From Roseimicrobium gellanilyticum (lineage in GTDB: Bacteria > Verrucomicrobiota > Verrucomicrobiia > Verrucomicrobiales > Verrucomicrobiaceae), in NCBI RefSeq assembly GCF_003315205.1, contig NZ_QNRR01000001.1, positions 1,054,001 through 1,118,000 of the forward strand: a DNA stretch of 64,000 bases. The letters are read 5' to 3'. Shown piece by piece: positions 7,925 through 16,787 of the stretch. Positions within the stretch are counted from its first letter, which is position 1; each line of letters begins with the position of its first letter. The notes beneath the pieces were generated by a model. The model searched no databases, had not been told where the DNA came from, and saw only the letters and a program-made list of their open reading frames with translations. The translations under genes and the position numbers were made by a program.

Positions 7925-9169
7925 ATGAAGAATCCGCGCAAAAAGAACAAGCAACAACGCCAGCACTCCCAGCACCAGAAGCAGCAGAAAAGCAACCAGG
8001 CAGCCTCCCACGGGAAGCCGGTGGAGCAAAGGCAGAAGCAGCAGGGTGAAGCCGCCCTCTCGAAGCCCCCTGGGAAAAGGCATTACCTCATCGCGTGCGG
8101 CGGCACGGGCGGACATTTGTTCCCCGGCATTGCCGTGGCGGAAATTCTCCAGGGACGGGGGCACGATGTGACCTTGCTGATCAGTGAGAAGAAGATCGAT
8201 GCGCTGGCCGCCAGTAATCACAGCACGCTGACCTTCGAGAAGATGCCCTTCCTCGCCATGCCCAAACCATGGTCACCGAAGATGGCGGGCTTTGTCATGG
8301 GGGTGTGGAGCGGACTCAAGCGGTGCAAGGATCTCATCCGCAAGCACCAGACCTCCGCCGTACTGGGGATGGGCGGATTCACCTCTTTCGCGCCGGTCCT
8401 CGCCGGAAAGCAATGCAAGGTGAAGACTTTCATCCACGACTCCAACGCCGTTCCCGGAAAGGCCAACAAACTCACTGCCAGGTTCTGCGACGAGATCCTC
8501 CTGGGTTTCGAGGAGTGCGGCCAGTTCTTCCCTGAGAAGAAGGCGAAGCGCACCGTGGGCACACCCGTGCGTAGCGCGCTGCTGTGGGCAGCCACGGAAA
8601 CCTCGGAAGATCCGTATGCCTTCTTCAATCTGAACAGGGAGCTGCCTACATTGCTGGTCATCGGTGGCAGCCAGGGGGCGCGTGGTGTGAATAACGCCGT
8701 GGCGCACTCACTCGATCAGCTCGATGCCATCGGTGTGCAGATCCTGCACATCACGGGCCCGGGAGACTATCAGGAGATGCGGGATGCATATGCTCCCAAG
8801 GAGATTCGCCTTCGCTCGCACGTCGCTGCTTTCTGCCATCGCATGGATCTCGCATATCGTGTGGCGGATGTCGCACTCGCCCGCAGTGGCGCCTCCACAC
8901 TCGCGGAGCTCGCTACCTTCGGCGTGCCCAGCATTCTTGTCCCGTATCCCTACGCTGCCGACGATCACCAGACGAAAAACGCTGCCATCTTTGACAAGGC
9001 AGGTGCGGGGATGATGATCAAGGAAACGGATCTCTCACCGGAAGAGCTGACAGAGCAAGTGCGCAGGCTCATTCAGGACAAGGAGCATCACGACAAGATG
9101 GAAGCCGCCGCTCGTGGGATGGCGCATCCCAAGGCCGCAGTGGCAATCGCGGATGCGCTGGAGGCGTAG
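7925..9169 (+). CDS. murG: UDP-GlcNAc:lipid I N-acetylglucosaminyltransferase MurG
   Basis: MurG adds GlcNAc to lipid I on the cytoplasmic face of the membrane, giving lipid II. The N-terminal glycine loop CGGTGGHLFPG (about residues 58-68), GMGGFTSFAPVLA, the NAVPGKANK segment, GGSQGARGVN and the donor-site RSGASTLAELATFGVPSILVP-type region are all diagnostic, the last being split across the C-terminal domain. The product from ATG 7925 is 414 residues, some 50 longer than usual, because of a Gln/Lys/Arg-rich N-terminal tail before the glycine loop. A GTG at 8021 would shorten that tail to about 20 residues. It is the last wall gene of the cluster; the next genes are on the opposite strand. 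Confidence 0.94.
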   Translation: MKNPRKKNKQQRQHSQHQKQQKSNQAASHGKPVEQRQKQQGEAALSKPPGKRHYLIACGGTGGHLFPGIAVAEILQGRGHDVTLLISEKKIDALAASNHSTLTFEKMPFLAMPKPWSPKMAGFVMGVWSGLKRCKDLIRKHQTSAVLGMGGFTSFAPVLAGKQCKVKTFIHDSNAVPGKANKLTARFCDEILLGFEECGQFFPEKKAKRTVGTPVRSALLWAATETSEDPYAFFNLNRELPTLLVIGGSQGARGVNNAVAHSLDQLDAIGVQILHITGPGDYQEMRDAYAPKEIRLRSHVAAFCHRMDLAYRVADVALARSGASTLAELATFGVPSILVPYPYAADDHQTKNAAIFDKAGAGMMIKETDLSPEELTEQVRRLIQDKEHHDKMEAAARGMAHPKAAVAIADALEA

Positions 9170-9241
9170 TTGTGAGGCCGGGCGTGTCCTCTCCAGGCTG
9201 GTGAGCCGAAGACGAGACGGGGCCAGGCGGGCGAAGGTTCG

Positions 9242-10144
9242 TTAGCTTCCCCCGGCCTCGACGGAAAGCACCAGGGCCTCCCGCAGCGCTGCCACCGAGG
9301 TCCCTTCCAGCTCGGGCGCGCTGACGAGGATGATGGTCACCAGCCCAAAGCGGGTGGAGCAGGGGAGCACTTGCACATCCCCCGCTTCCGTGTCAGGGAC
9401 CCACAGCACGTTCGGTGGTTGTTGCAGGCTGCCGGCACTGGCACGGAGCGCCTGTTGCACGGCGAGTATGGCGGAAACGATGAGCGACGAATGGCTGGGC
9501 ACACCCCAGAGCATGTCACCGTGGTCGTCAGCCAGGAGCACTTCTGTGGCACCGGAGAATCGGCTGGCCCACCGCGCGAAATTTTCCAGGCGCTCGGTGA
9601 TAGGCCCCTCCAGGGGTAGGAAAGCGGGAGCACCGGAAGATCGCGAGGCGGCTGGAGCGGGCGCGGAAACGATTGGCTCAGGAGGAGCAGGGCTCGGGTC
9701 CACATCAGGGGCTTGCACCGCTGGAGCCGTCGGCTCCGGACGCAGGCTGGCGAGGGGCGGGAGCTGGCTGAGCGGCGAGGGTGCCGGTGGAGCCATGGGG
9801 GCATCCAGCGGCGCAGTAGCGGGAGGGGATGTCTGCACCACAGGCGGTTCATCCTGAATCAATCCTGCCTGCTTTGCCCTGTCCCGAATGACGCGCAGTT
9901 TTTCCCGGATGAGCACCACGTCAGCGCTGGGGGCCTGAGGCTGGGCGGCTGCCGGGGCTTGGGCGGGTGCGGCCTGGCTGCCCACCGGCTCGGGAGCTTG
10001 GGGCAGGAGGGGTTGCTGCGGGCCTTGGGAGGCATCGGGCAGAGTCTGCACGTCCCAGCCACCGCCCGTGCCGGTTGAAGTGGTGCCATGCAGCAGGGCG
10101 GCCAGTGCCCGGACTTCGTCGGGTTCAATCCAGGAGACTTGCAT
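9242..10144 (-). CDS. Pro/Ala-rich linker protein with possible roadblock/LC7-like C-terminal domain
   Basis: The likely start is ATG at 10144 (protein MQVSWIEPDEV...), giving 300 residues and a 20-bp overlap with the upstream ParA gene. About 45 N-terminal residues are followed by a long Pro/Ala/Gln-rich, probably disordered region. The last 110 or so residues look folded: an amphipathic helix, a strand-turn pattern (ATEVLLADDHGDMLWG), another helix (SSLIVSAILAVQQAL) and alternating strands (FGLVTIILVSA). This order resembles roadblock/LC7 domains, but sequence similarity is weak and I cannot confirm it. Genetic coupling to a ParA ATPase suggests a partner or effector of that ATPase. Confidence 0.7.
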   Translation of the reverse strand: MQVSWIEPDEVRALAALLHGTTSTGTGGGWDVQTLPDASQGPQQPLLPQAPEPVGSQAAPAQAPAAAQPQAPSADVVLIREKLRVIRDRAKQAGLIQDEPPVVQTSPPATAPLDAPMAPPAPSPLSQLPPLASLRPEPTAPAVQAPDVDPSPAPPEPIVSAPAPAASRSSGAPAFLPLEGPITERLENFARWASRFSGATEVLLADDHGDMLWGVPSHSSLIVSAILAVQQALRASAGSLQQPPNVLWVPDTEAGDVQVLPCSTRFGLVTIILVSAPELEGTSVAALREALVLSVEAGGS

Positions 10145-10931
10145 GGCTTTGAAGCTGATCTTTGCGAGTGTTGAGTCCAGTGCGCTCCTCGATATCGGCA
10201 GCGAGTTGATCAAACAGGAGGGCGGTAGCTGGCGGATTCTTCCGAAGCAGACCGAGCGGCAGGCCGTGCGCGCTCGCTTCAAGGAAGAGGGGATCACGCG
10301 GGATCGCCTGATTGAAGAGGAAGGAGGCAGGGAGCATCTCGCGGAGTTCGCGGGCCACTTTCAGGCTGGCCTCGTGACTGGCGAGGAGCATGGTGAGCAG
10401 GATGCCGGCCACCCGTACCTGGGATCCCTCAGAGCGGAAGCGTGCCAACGTTTCCAGCAGCAGGGGGACGCTGCGCACCGCCAGTGGCTCCGCTTGCTGG
10501 GGAATGAGCACCCAGTCTGCGGTGCGCACGGCCACTTCCGTGATGCCGGTCAGGCCTGCCGCGGTGTCCATCAGCACCACGTCATACCCGAGGATGTCGC
10601 ACTGCCGCAGCAGGTCCTGGATTTTCTGCGGGGCATCATCCACCCGGCCCGCTTTCAGGAAGGCGTCCGGAACTCCACAGGGCAGGATGCTGAATTCCGG
10701 GAGGCGCGTGGGGAGGATGTACGGACGCACATTGCCCCCCGCCATCAGGAAATCATAAAAGCCGCGCTTCTTGCGCGTATTCCTGCTCAAGGAGAGGCCG
10801 ATGCCCCCTTGGGGATCCGTATCGATGAGGAGAGTATTCCATCCACGCCGGGCAAGCGCGTGGCCGAGATTGATGCAGACGGTCGTCTTTCCGACGCCTC
10901 CTTTCTGACTTGCAGTGGCGAGAGCTATCAC
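10125..10931 (-). CDS. ParA/MinD-family ATPase
   Basis: This is a deviant-Walker ATPase of the kind that positions chromosomes, plasmids or protein clusters. The N-terminus reads IALATASQKGGVGKTTV, with the signature lysine before GG, followed by DTDPQGGIG and a Walker B-like VVLMDTAAG. I chose GTG 10931 because it places the P-loop about 10 residues from the N-terminus, as in relatives; a TTG at 11000 would add 23 unconserved residues. No parB or parS-like partner is adjacent. Instead the next gene, overlapping by 20 bp, is the Pro/Ala-rich possible roadblock protein. It is therefore more likely an orphan ParA for protein positioning than the chromosomal ParA. Confidence 0.88.
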   Translation of the reverse strand: MIALATASQKGGVGKTTVCINLGHALARRGWNTLLIDTDPQGGIGLSLSRNTRKKRGFYDFLMAGGNVRPYILPTRLPEFSILPCGVPDAFLKAGRVDDAPQKIQDLLRQCDILGYDVVLMDTAAGLTGITEVAVRTADWVLIPQQAEPLAVRSVPLLLETLARFRSEGSQVRVAGILLTMLLASHEASLKVARELREMLPASFLFNQAIPRDPLFLEASAHGLPLGLLRKNPPATALLFDQLAADIEERTGLNTRKDQLQSHASLLD

Positions 10932-11077
10932 GCCGGGGAGGTTAGCGAAGATCCCCAGTTTTGCAGCGAAATGTTCGCTCCAGATGAGGCCTATCGGCAA
11001 AAGTCTTTACTCAAGGGGGGCAGTTTAATAGGATCGAGGGACTTTCCCCCAAAAATCACGAGACCAAGCGCCACTAC

Positions 11078-12553
11078 ATGAAACTGAAGTTCAAGTTCAC
11101 CCCCCTGTTTGCGAGCCTGCTTTTGGCCGTCGGCATTGCCCACGCGGACTCTGTCACTCTCAAAACCGGAGAGAAGTTTGAGGGGAAAATCCTCAGCGAC
11201 ACGGATACCGAAGTGGTCTTGGAGTACAACCTGACTCCCAAGATCAAGGACAAGAAGACGATCAAGAAGTCCGACATCCAGGACATGGTCAAGCTGTCCC
11301 CCTCAGAGCTCGCCTTCGTTGAGGAGAAGATGAGCGAAGTGCTGCCCACGCAGGACCTGATGACCGGGGGCGACTACGAGCGCATCATCCAGGACAAGCT
11401 GCGTACCTTCGTGGCGAAGTATCCCGGTACCAAGGAAGCCGGCGAAGTGGAGAAGATGATCTCCACCCTTTCCGAAGAAAAAGGGAAGGTGGTTGCCGGC
11501 GAGGTGAAGATGGAAGGCAAGTGGCTGGATCCTGCAACCGCCAAGCGGGAAGCCTACAACATCGAAGCCTACCGCACGCGTGTTGCCATGAAGGCAGCCA
11601 CAGCAGGCACGGACGAGAAACGTTTCCGTGAGGCGTTGCGGCATTTTGATACGCTGCGCACCCAGTACGGAGCTTCCGCCCAATATGTGGATTCCATTCC
11701 TGAGGCTTTGGAAATCCTTGCCGGCTACCAGAAGCAGCTTGCTGCCATGGCCGCGGAATATCCGGTGATTCAAAAGCAGCGTGATGATGGCATGAAGACG
11801 CTCACCGGCGGCGATCTGCAGCTGACGAGAAATTCCATCGAGCAGGAGGCCCGTGCATTCAAGACTGTCCTCGACGCCCAAATCAAACAGAAGGTGAAGT
11901 GGCGCGATGTCTACAAATTCGATCTGAAGTCGATCCAGAGCGCCCAGGACACCGCGATGAAGGAAGCGGCGGGTCTCAAGGCGCTCGACCTGATCGCCCT
12001 CCGGAAGGAAAATGAGACTCTGGGTTCTGCGCTCCGTTATGTGGCGGACGAAAAGCCGGCTGAGGCCGATGCTGAGCTGGACAAACTGCGTGCGGCGAGA
12101 GCGACCCTGATCAACAGGACTGAAATGGCGCGAGTGGAGAAAGAAGTCCGTGCCCTGAAGGATCGGATGAGGACCCAGCAGAAGGGTGCCGGAGCGATGC
12201 CGGTGGCAGCGGCGACGGGTGCCGACGAAGAGGCTCCCTCAGCCAATCCCATCGAGGAAGCCATGAAGCAGCGTGAAAAGGAGAAGCAGGAAAAAGCTTC
12301 CGGCAAGAGCAGCTCCAAGAGCAGCAAGAAGGAGTCCGATGACAAGGATGCTGCAGACGACAAGAAGGACGAGAAAAAGACCACCAAGGCCAAGACCTCT
12401 TCCTCGGAGAAGTCCAGCTCTACGTCCACCCCTGAGCCTGAGCCCGGCCTCCTTGCCCAGCTCAATGACTACATCCCCTTCATTGGCGGTGGCCTGCTGC
12501 TCATCCTGATTCTGGCCATGGTATTCGGAAAGAAGAAGAAGGCCGACGCCTGA
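11078..12553 (+). CDS. Secreted, C-terminally membrane-anchored helical protein of unknown function
   Basis: The 491-residue product has a clear N-terminal signal peptide (cleavage likely after AHA, near residue 23) and a short beta-rich segment (SVTLKTGEKFEGKILSDT). A long, charged, mostly helical region with coiled-coil character follows. Next comes a low-complexity Lys/Ser/Asp/Glu stretch (about residues 395-455), one hydrophobic helix (about 468-486) and a short KKKK tail. The ends resemble proteins exported and then held in a membrane by a C-terminal anchor. I do not recognise a named family and assign no function. It is divergent from the ParA gene and is followed by a good terminator-like hairpin. 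Confidence 0.8.
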   Translation: MKLKFKFTPLFASLLLAVGIAHADSVTLKTGEKFEGKILSDTDTEVVLEYNLTPKIKDKKTIKKSDIQDMVKLSPSELAFVEEKMSEVLPTQDLMTGGDYERIIQDKLRTFVAKYPGTKEAGEVEKMISTLSEEKGKVVAGEVKMEGKWLDPATAKREAYNIEAYRTRVAMKAATAGTDEKRFREALRHFDTLRTQYGASAQYVDSIPEALEILAGYQKQLAAMAAEYPVIQKQRDDGMKTLTGGDLQLTRNSIEQEARAFKTVLDAQIKQKVKWRDVYKFDLKSIQSAQDTAMKEAAGLKALDLIALRKENETLGSALRYVADEKPAEADAELDKLRAARATLINRTEMARVEKEVRALKDRMRTQQKGAGAMPVAAATGADEEAPSANPIEEAMKQREKEKQEKASGKSSSKSSKKESDDKDAADDKKDEKKTTKAKTSSSEKSSSTSTPEPEPGLLAQLNDYIPFIGGGLLLILILAMVFGKKKKADA

Positions 12554-12588
12554 TTTAGGGCCGGCGGTCTGGGTCTCCCAGTCTATCC

Positions 12589-12635
12589 AGGGCGCGTCAC
12601 CCGCTTGCGAGCGTGGTTGACGCGCCCTTCCCTTT
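12589..12635 (+). terminator. Terminator-like hairpin between the coiled-coil gene and hisB
   Basis: Bases 12589-12599 (AGGGCGCGTCA) pair perfectly with 12618-12628 across an 18-base loop, and the stem is followed by the pyrimidine-rich TCCCTTT. It lies 36 bases after the stop of the upstream gene, which fits an intrinsic terminator, although the T-tract is interrupted by C. Confidence 0.6.
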
Positions 12636-12661
12636 GGCGGTAATTGCGGGTCCAACCTCTC

Positions 12662-13258
12662 ATGAGCGCTCCCCGCACGTCCAAACAACATCGAAAAACC
12701 GCAGAAACCGACATCCGGCTGGAACTGAATGTCGACGGGACCGGTGTGTCGGAAATCAAAACCGGCATCGGCTTCTTTGATCACATGCTCACCCTCTTCG
12801 CGAAGCATGGGCTTTTCGATTTGAAGATTCATGCCAAGGGGGACACGGAGGTGGACTTCCACCACACGGTGGAGGACACCGGCATTGTGCTGGGGAATGC
12901 CTTTCGTGAGGCTCTCGGTGCCAAGACGGGCATCACCCGGTACGGCCACATGCTTCTGCCCATGGATGAAACCCTGGCTCAGGTGGCTGTGGACCTGAGC
13001 GGCCGTGCTTTCACCGTCTTCCGCGCTCCCGAGCGGGTGGATACCATCGGCATTGGGTTCCATTTCCAACTGGTGGAGGAGTTCGTGCGCGGCTTTGCCA
13101 ACGCCATCCTCGCGAATGTCCACGTGGAGATCCAGTACGGCAAAGATGCGCACCACATGGCCGAGGCCATCTTCAAAGGACTCGCCCGGTCGCTCGACCA
13201 TGCCACCAAGGTGGATCCCCGCGTCACCGGCGTGCCGAGTACGAAGGATGTGCTCTAG
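12662..13258 (+). CDS. hisB: Imidazoleglycerol-phosphate dehydratase HisB
   Basis: This cytoplasmic enzyme dehydrates imidazole-glycerol phosphate in histidine synthesis. The metal-binding repeats are intact: GFFDHMLTLFAKHG, the DFHHTVEDTGIVLG motif and the C-terminal KDAHHMAEAIFKGLARSL. The 198-residue length matches the single-function dehydratase, without the phosphatase domain fused in enterobacteria. I chose ATG 12662 over the in-frame TTG at 12644 because relatives begin close to the conserved RKTAETDI segment. hisH follows after a 126-base gap carrying an AT-rich palindrome. Confidence 0.96.
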   Translation: MSAPRTSKQHRKTAETDIRLELNVDGTGVSEIKTGIGFFDHMLTLFAKHGLFDLKIHAKGDTEVDFHHTVEDTGIVLGNAFREALGAKTGITRYGHMLLPMDETLAQVAVDLSGRAFTVFRAPERVDTIGIGFHFQLVEEFVRGFANAILANVHVEIQYGKDAHHMAEAIFKGLARSLDHATKVDPRVTGVPSTKDVL

Positions 13259-13260
13259 GG

Positions 13261-13290
13261 ATTTGAAATTTGAGATTTCAAATTTCAAAT
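13261..13290. repeat. AT-rich perfect inverted repeat between hisB and hisH
   Basis: Two 13-base arms (ATTTGAAATTTGA and its complement) are separated by 4 bases. The sequence is built from ATTTGAAAT-type units and its base composition is far from the GC-rich surroundings. It begins 2 bases after the hisB stop, so it could act as an RNA hairpin at the hisB 3' end. It could equally be a copy of a dispersed intergenic repeat. Confidence 0.75.
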
Positions 13291-13384
13291 GTTCCCGAGG
13301 CGCCTACAGCGAACGGCTTGGTCCCCGTGGTCCGGCCGTTCGTAATGAATACCGACCACTGATTACTGCTTACTCTTTCCTCCC

Positions 13385-14005
13385 TTGAATCTCGGAATCC
13401 TCGATTATGGCGCCGGAAACTTGCGCAGCGTGCGCAATGCCTTCCTTGCGGTAGAACAGCCTGCCACCTTCGTCTCCGCGCCGGAGCATTTTGATGCGTT
13501 GGACATGCTCGTCTTTCCGGGCCAGGGAGCGTTTGGCGACTGCGTGCGCCAGCTTCAGGAGACGGGGTTGTGGGACCCGCTGAAGAAATGGCTGGCCGAG
13601 GAGCGCCCGTACTTCGGCATCTGCCTCGGGTACCAGCTTCTCTTCCAGAACGGGGAGGAGAATCCGGGGGTGGAGGGCCTGGCCAAGTTCGAAGGTTCCG
13701 TCGTCCGCTTCCCAGCGCAACCAGGCCTGAAGATTCCGCATATGGGGTGGAACAAGGCGCGTTTTACGGACGCCGCTCATCCCGCGTGGAAGGGCATGGG
13801 AGATGATGAGACCTTCTATTTCGTGCACTCCTATTTCCCGCAGCCGAAGGATGCCTCACTGGCGGCTTGTACGACCGACTACAGCGGAGAATTCGTCAGT
13901 GGCATCGCGGCGAAGAACCTGCTGGCTGTGCAGTTTCACCCGGAGAAGAGCCAGAAGGCGGGGCTCACGCTGCTGAAGAATGCACTGGAGTATTTGGGCC
14001 GGTAG
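13385..14005 (+). CDS. hisH: Imidazole glycerol phosphate synthase glutaminase subunit HisH
   Basis: HisH releases ammonia from glutamine for the HisF cyclase in histidine synthesis. It is a class I glutamine amidotransferase: the N-terminus is ILDYGAGNLRSV, the oxyanion strand FPGQGAFGDC, the nucleophile Cys80 in GICLGYQLLF, and the His185/Glu187 pair in VQFHPEKSQ. Length is 206 residues, as expected. The start is a TTG at 13385; no ATG or GTG fits, and starting here aligns the protein with normal family starts. hisF and hisA are not in the window. Confidence 0.95.
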   Translation: MNLGILDYGAGNLRSVRNAFLAVEQPATFVSAPEHFDALDMLVFPGQGAFGDCVRQLQETGLWDPLKKWLAEERPYFGICLGYQLLFQNGEENPGVEGLAKFEGSVVRFPAQPGLKIPHMGWNKARFTDAAHPAWKGMGDDETFYFVHSYFPQPKDASLAACTTDYSGEFVSGIAAKNLLAVQFHPEKSQKAGLTLLKNALEYLGR

Positions 14006-14023
14006 CACCGGCACCCGCAAAGC

Positions 14024-14740
14024 CTACAGCTTCAGGCGCGAGACAGAAATCCTCCCGCCGAAGCATGCTTCCACGTCCGAGCCCGGCTGCACCGGGCGGT
14101 CTGCGTAGCGCGCGGTATACTTGAGTCTGCGGTGCCCCGGAGATGTATCATCTACCATCACCTCCTCATAGGCTACATTGAGCGGGAGGCGGCAGGGCGT
14201 GGTGGTGATGCGCTCAGGCAGTTCCCGTTCCCCGGGTGGCAGGTGCGGGAGATTTACGTTCCAGAGCTCTCCATCCGCCAATGGCTGCGTGATGAGTTCT
14301 CCCAGAAGCTGTGCTGTCCAGCGGGCCACACGGGGCCAGTCGAGGGCGATGCCCGAGATGAGATAGTGGGAGACAGCGATGGCGGGAACGCCGTGGTACG
14401 CAGCCTCGCGAGCCCCGGCCAGGGTGCCGGAGATCGGGATATCCTGGCCCATATTTCCCCCGGCATTCACTCCAGAGAGCACGAAGTCGGGCCTGATGCC
14501 CAGGGCGAAAAGCCCGATGCGCACACAGTCAGCCGGTGTGCCGCTGGTGTGGTAGCGGTTGTCGGATTCCTGCACTGTGGTCAGCAAATGGTGTGTGGTG
14601 AGGCTGTGGCCACACTGGGAGCGCTCGCTGGAAGGCGCTACAATGGTGAAGGTGGCGCCAGGAATGAGGGATACCGCATCCGCCATGGCTGCGATGCCGG
14701 GGGCGTGGACGCCGTCGTCGTTCGTGATGAGGAAGTGCAT
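14024..14740 (-). CDS. surE: 5'/3'-nucleotidase SurE
   Basis: SurE is a metal-dependent phosphatase that acts on nucleoside monophosphates and is linked to stationary-phase survival. The N-terminal LITNDDG (metal ligands Asp8 and Asp9), the VAPSSERSQ segment, GTPADCVRIG and the SGVNAGGNMG motif are all family-specific. Length (238 residues) is typical. It converges with hisH and lies 12 bases after the LON-domain gene, so the two probably form a small operon. Confidence 0.96.
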   Translation of the reverse strand: MHFLITNDDGVHAPGIAAMADAVSLIPGATFTIVAPSSERSQCGHSLTTHHLLTTVQESDNRYHTSGTPADCVRIGLFALGIRPDFVLSGVNAGGNMGQDIPISGTLAGAREAAYHGVPAIAVSHYLISGIALDWPRVARWTAQLLGELITQPLADGELWNVNLPHLPPGERELPERITTTPCRLPLNVAYEEVMVDDTSPGHRRLKYTARYADRPVQPGSDVEACFGGRISVSRLKL

Positions 14741-14752
14741 TTGCGGCTGCGC

Positions 14753-15385
14753 TCAACTGCACTTCTTCTTTTGCAGCGCCTGCAGCAGCATTTCGTAGCG
14801 CCTGATGAGGGAAACTTCGGCGAGGAGCTTTTGCTGAAGCTTCGGACAGCGGGTGAAGTGGTAGCTCAGCACATCACAAACGAGCTCCGGATCCTCCGTC
14901 CCTTCCAGGGCGGCACGCAGTTGCTTGGCCTCCTCAATACACGCATTGGCAAAGAGCTCCAGCACCTGCTGTTTCAGTTCACGGGCACGATTCAGGTCGT
15001 CCGCGATCGTTGCTACGGGCTCGATGGTGGCAATCTTGAAGGGCTTCTCCTGAACCCAACCTGTGAGCTTGATGCGGCGCAGGCCCAGGAGCAAAAGCTG
15101 GGACGTGCCGTCCGACTGCTTCACACAGGCACGAACGAGCCCCGCGGTGGTGTAGGGCTGCACGGGTGCCGACTCGGATGTGCTCTCCCGTGATCCCACG
15201 CAGAACATGCGATTGGTATCCAGAACATGACTCAACATCTGGCGGTAGCGTTCCTCAAAGATATAAAGAGGAAGCAGGCAGCCAGGGAAGAGATGGCAGT
15301 CCGTCAGCACCATGACCGGCAGCCTGTCTGGCAGGGTGCGGTCTTCTGGGGGATTGGGATCAAAGGTTTTCGAGCTGGAATCCAT
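14753..15385 (-). CDS. LON substrate-binding-domain protein
   Basis: The product is about 210 residues and matches the stand-alone N-terminal domain of Lon protease. Key features are the VMVLTDCHLFPGCLLPLYIFEERYRQML segment near the start (shown here as the PL.IFE.RYR pattern), a GLVRACVKQ strand and a helical C-terminus. No ATPase or protease domain is present. Proteins of this type occur widely, but their targets are poorly known. ATG 15385 is chosen; an in-frame GTG at 15403 is possible. It is upstream of and close to surE. Confidence 0.88.
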   Translation of the reverse strand: MDSSSKTFDPNPPEDRTLPDRLPVMVLTDCHLFPGCLLPLYIFEERYRQMLSHVLDTNRMFCVGSRESTSESAPVQPYTTAGLVRACVKQSDGTSQLLLLGLRRIKLTGWVQEKPFKIATIEPVATIADDLNRARELKQQVLELFANACIEEAKQLRAALEGTEDPELVCDVLSYHFTRCPKLQQKLLAEVSLIRRYEMLLQALQKKKCS

Positions 15386-15459
15386 GGGCAGGTGAATCAA
15401 CACCGTGCGGTTACCCGTGGATTACGCGCCGGAACAGCGTCTGGGTTGAGAGATTAATC

Positions 15460-16734
15460 TCATGAAAACAACGCGCGCACCGGCGTGCCGCCATCCGTGA
15501 TGGGCACCGGACGTGAGCCATCCATCAATTCCTTGGTCGGGTCAACCCCCAAGGCAGCATGAATCGTCGCATGGAAGTCCGGCAGGCTCACCGGGTTCTC
15601 AAGGACCTGCTTGGAGAGTTCATCCGTGACGCCATAGGCGCCGCAGTGCTTCAGCCCGCCACCCGCAAGCACCATGCTGAAGCAGGTGCCCTGGTGGCCG
15701 CGGCCGCCGCGACCATCGAATTGCGCCGGACGACCGAATTCCGTGCCGATTGCAATCAAGGTTTTGTCGAGCAGCTTTTTGTCGCGCAAGTCGGTGATGA
15801 GTGCGGAGAACGCGGCATCAAGCTCCTTGATGAGAAGATGCTGCGCCGCCTGGCCCTCATTGTGCGTGTCCCAGCCGGTGCCGTTCATGAAGTTCAGGTT
15901 GTGTGAGACTTCAATGAAACGCACCCCTGCCTGTACGAGGCGGCGTGAAAGGAGGCAGCGCTGGCCGAACTCACCGCCGTAGGCATTGCGCAGTTCTGCG
16001 GGCTCTTCGTCCAGCTTGAAGTTACGCATGAAATCAGGGCCGGCGAGACGCAGGGCTTCACGCTGGGCGGTCTCGTAGTCGGCCATCAGCGAGTCATCCG
16101 GGATGCGGTGCTGCAGGGGCTGGAGAAGCTTCTGCCGTGCATCCATGCGCTGCTGCGTTACAAACTCCGGGCGGGTGAAGCCCGCAGGTCCTTGTTGGGT
16201 GTCCGTGAGATAGATGTAGCCATGCTTCGTGCCGAGGAATCCCGGGCCGCGGCTCACATTGGGATAGCCGATGAGCATGTACGCCGGCACTGACGGATCC
16301 GCCGCACCACGCTCATGCGCCACGATGGAACCAATGGAGGGGTAGGTCACATTGCCGCTGATCATGCGGCCGGTGTGCACGATGTTCGTCGCGAAGGCGT
16401 GCTCATCCACCACCTTGTGATTCACCGTGCGCATCGCCGTGACATGCTCCATGAGCTTTGCTGTGCGGGGGAGGTGCTCGCACACCTGCACGCCCGGCAC
16501 GGAAGTATCGATGGCCGGATAGGCGCTGCCCGCCTTCTTCGGATTCGCCTGGGGATCTCCGAGCGCTTTGGGGTCGAAGGTATCAATCTGCGCCATGCCA
16601 CCCCCGAGCCAGATGAAGATGCAGTGTTCGGCTTTCCCCTTGGGAATGTTCAGTGCGTTCGTGCTGGACGCATGACCAAAGAGCGGAGCAGCGGCCAGCG
16701 CGGCGGTGGAGCGGAGGAAGTTGCGGCGATTCAT
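15460..16734 (-). CDS. DUF1501 secreted protein with Tat signal
   Basis: This protein belongs to the DUF1501 family, abundant in Planctomycetes and Verrucomicrobia and related to sulfatase/alkaline-phosphatase-fold proteins. The N-terminus [17 protein letters not shown] is a twin-arginine signal, which fixes the start at ATG 16734 although the frame is open further upstream. Later segments include [26 protein letters not shown] and [17 protein letters not shown]. The exact activity is unknown. It lies 53 bases downstream of the large PSD1-type gene, a pairing that recurs in these phyla. Confidence 0.93.
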   Translation of the reverse strand: MNRRNFLRSTAALAAAPLFGHASSTNALNIPKGKAEHCIFIWLGGGMAQIDTFDPKALGDPQANPKKAGSAYPAIDTSVPGVQVCEHLPRTAKLMEHVTAMRTVNHKVVDEHAFATNIVHTGRMISGNVTYPSIGSIVAHERGAADPSVPAYMLIGYPNVSRGPGFLGTKHGYIYLTDTQQGPAGFTRPEFVTQQRMDARQKLLQPLQHRIPDDSLMADYETAQREALRLAGPDFMRNFKLDEEPAELRNAYGGEFGQRCLLSRRLVQAGVRFIEVSHNLNFMNGTGWDTHNEGQAAQHLLIKELDAAFSALITDLRDKKLLDKTLIAIGTEFGRPAQFDGRGGRGHQGTCFSMVLAGGGLKHCGAYGVTDELSKQVLENPVSLPDFHATIHAALGVDPTKELMDGSRPVPITDGGTPVRALFS

Positions 16735-16787
16735 GACAGTGGAACGGAAGAGGTGAAGATGAAATGACGTAGGAAAAGGAGGATTCT

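Noticed and set aside
7650-7928. A 92-codon frame overlapping the end of ftsW and the start of murG
   Set aside because: It overlaps both real genes and has no conserved features.
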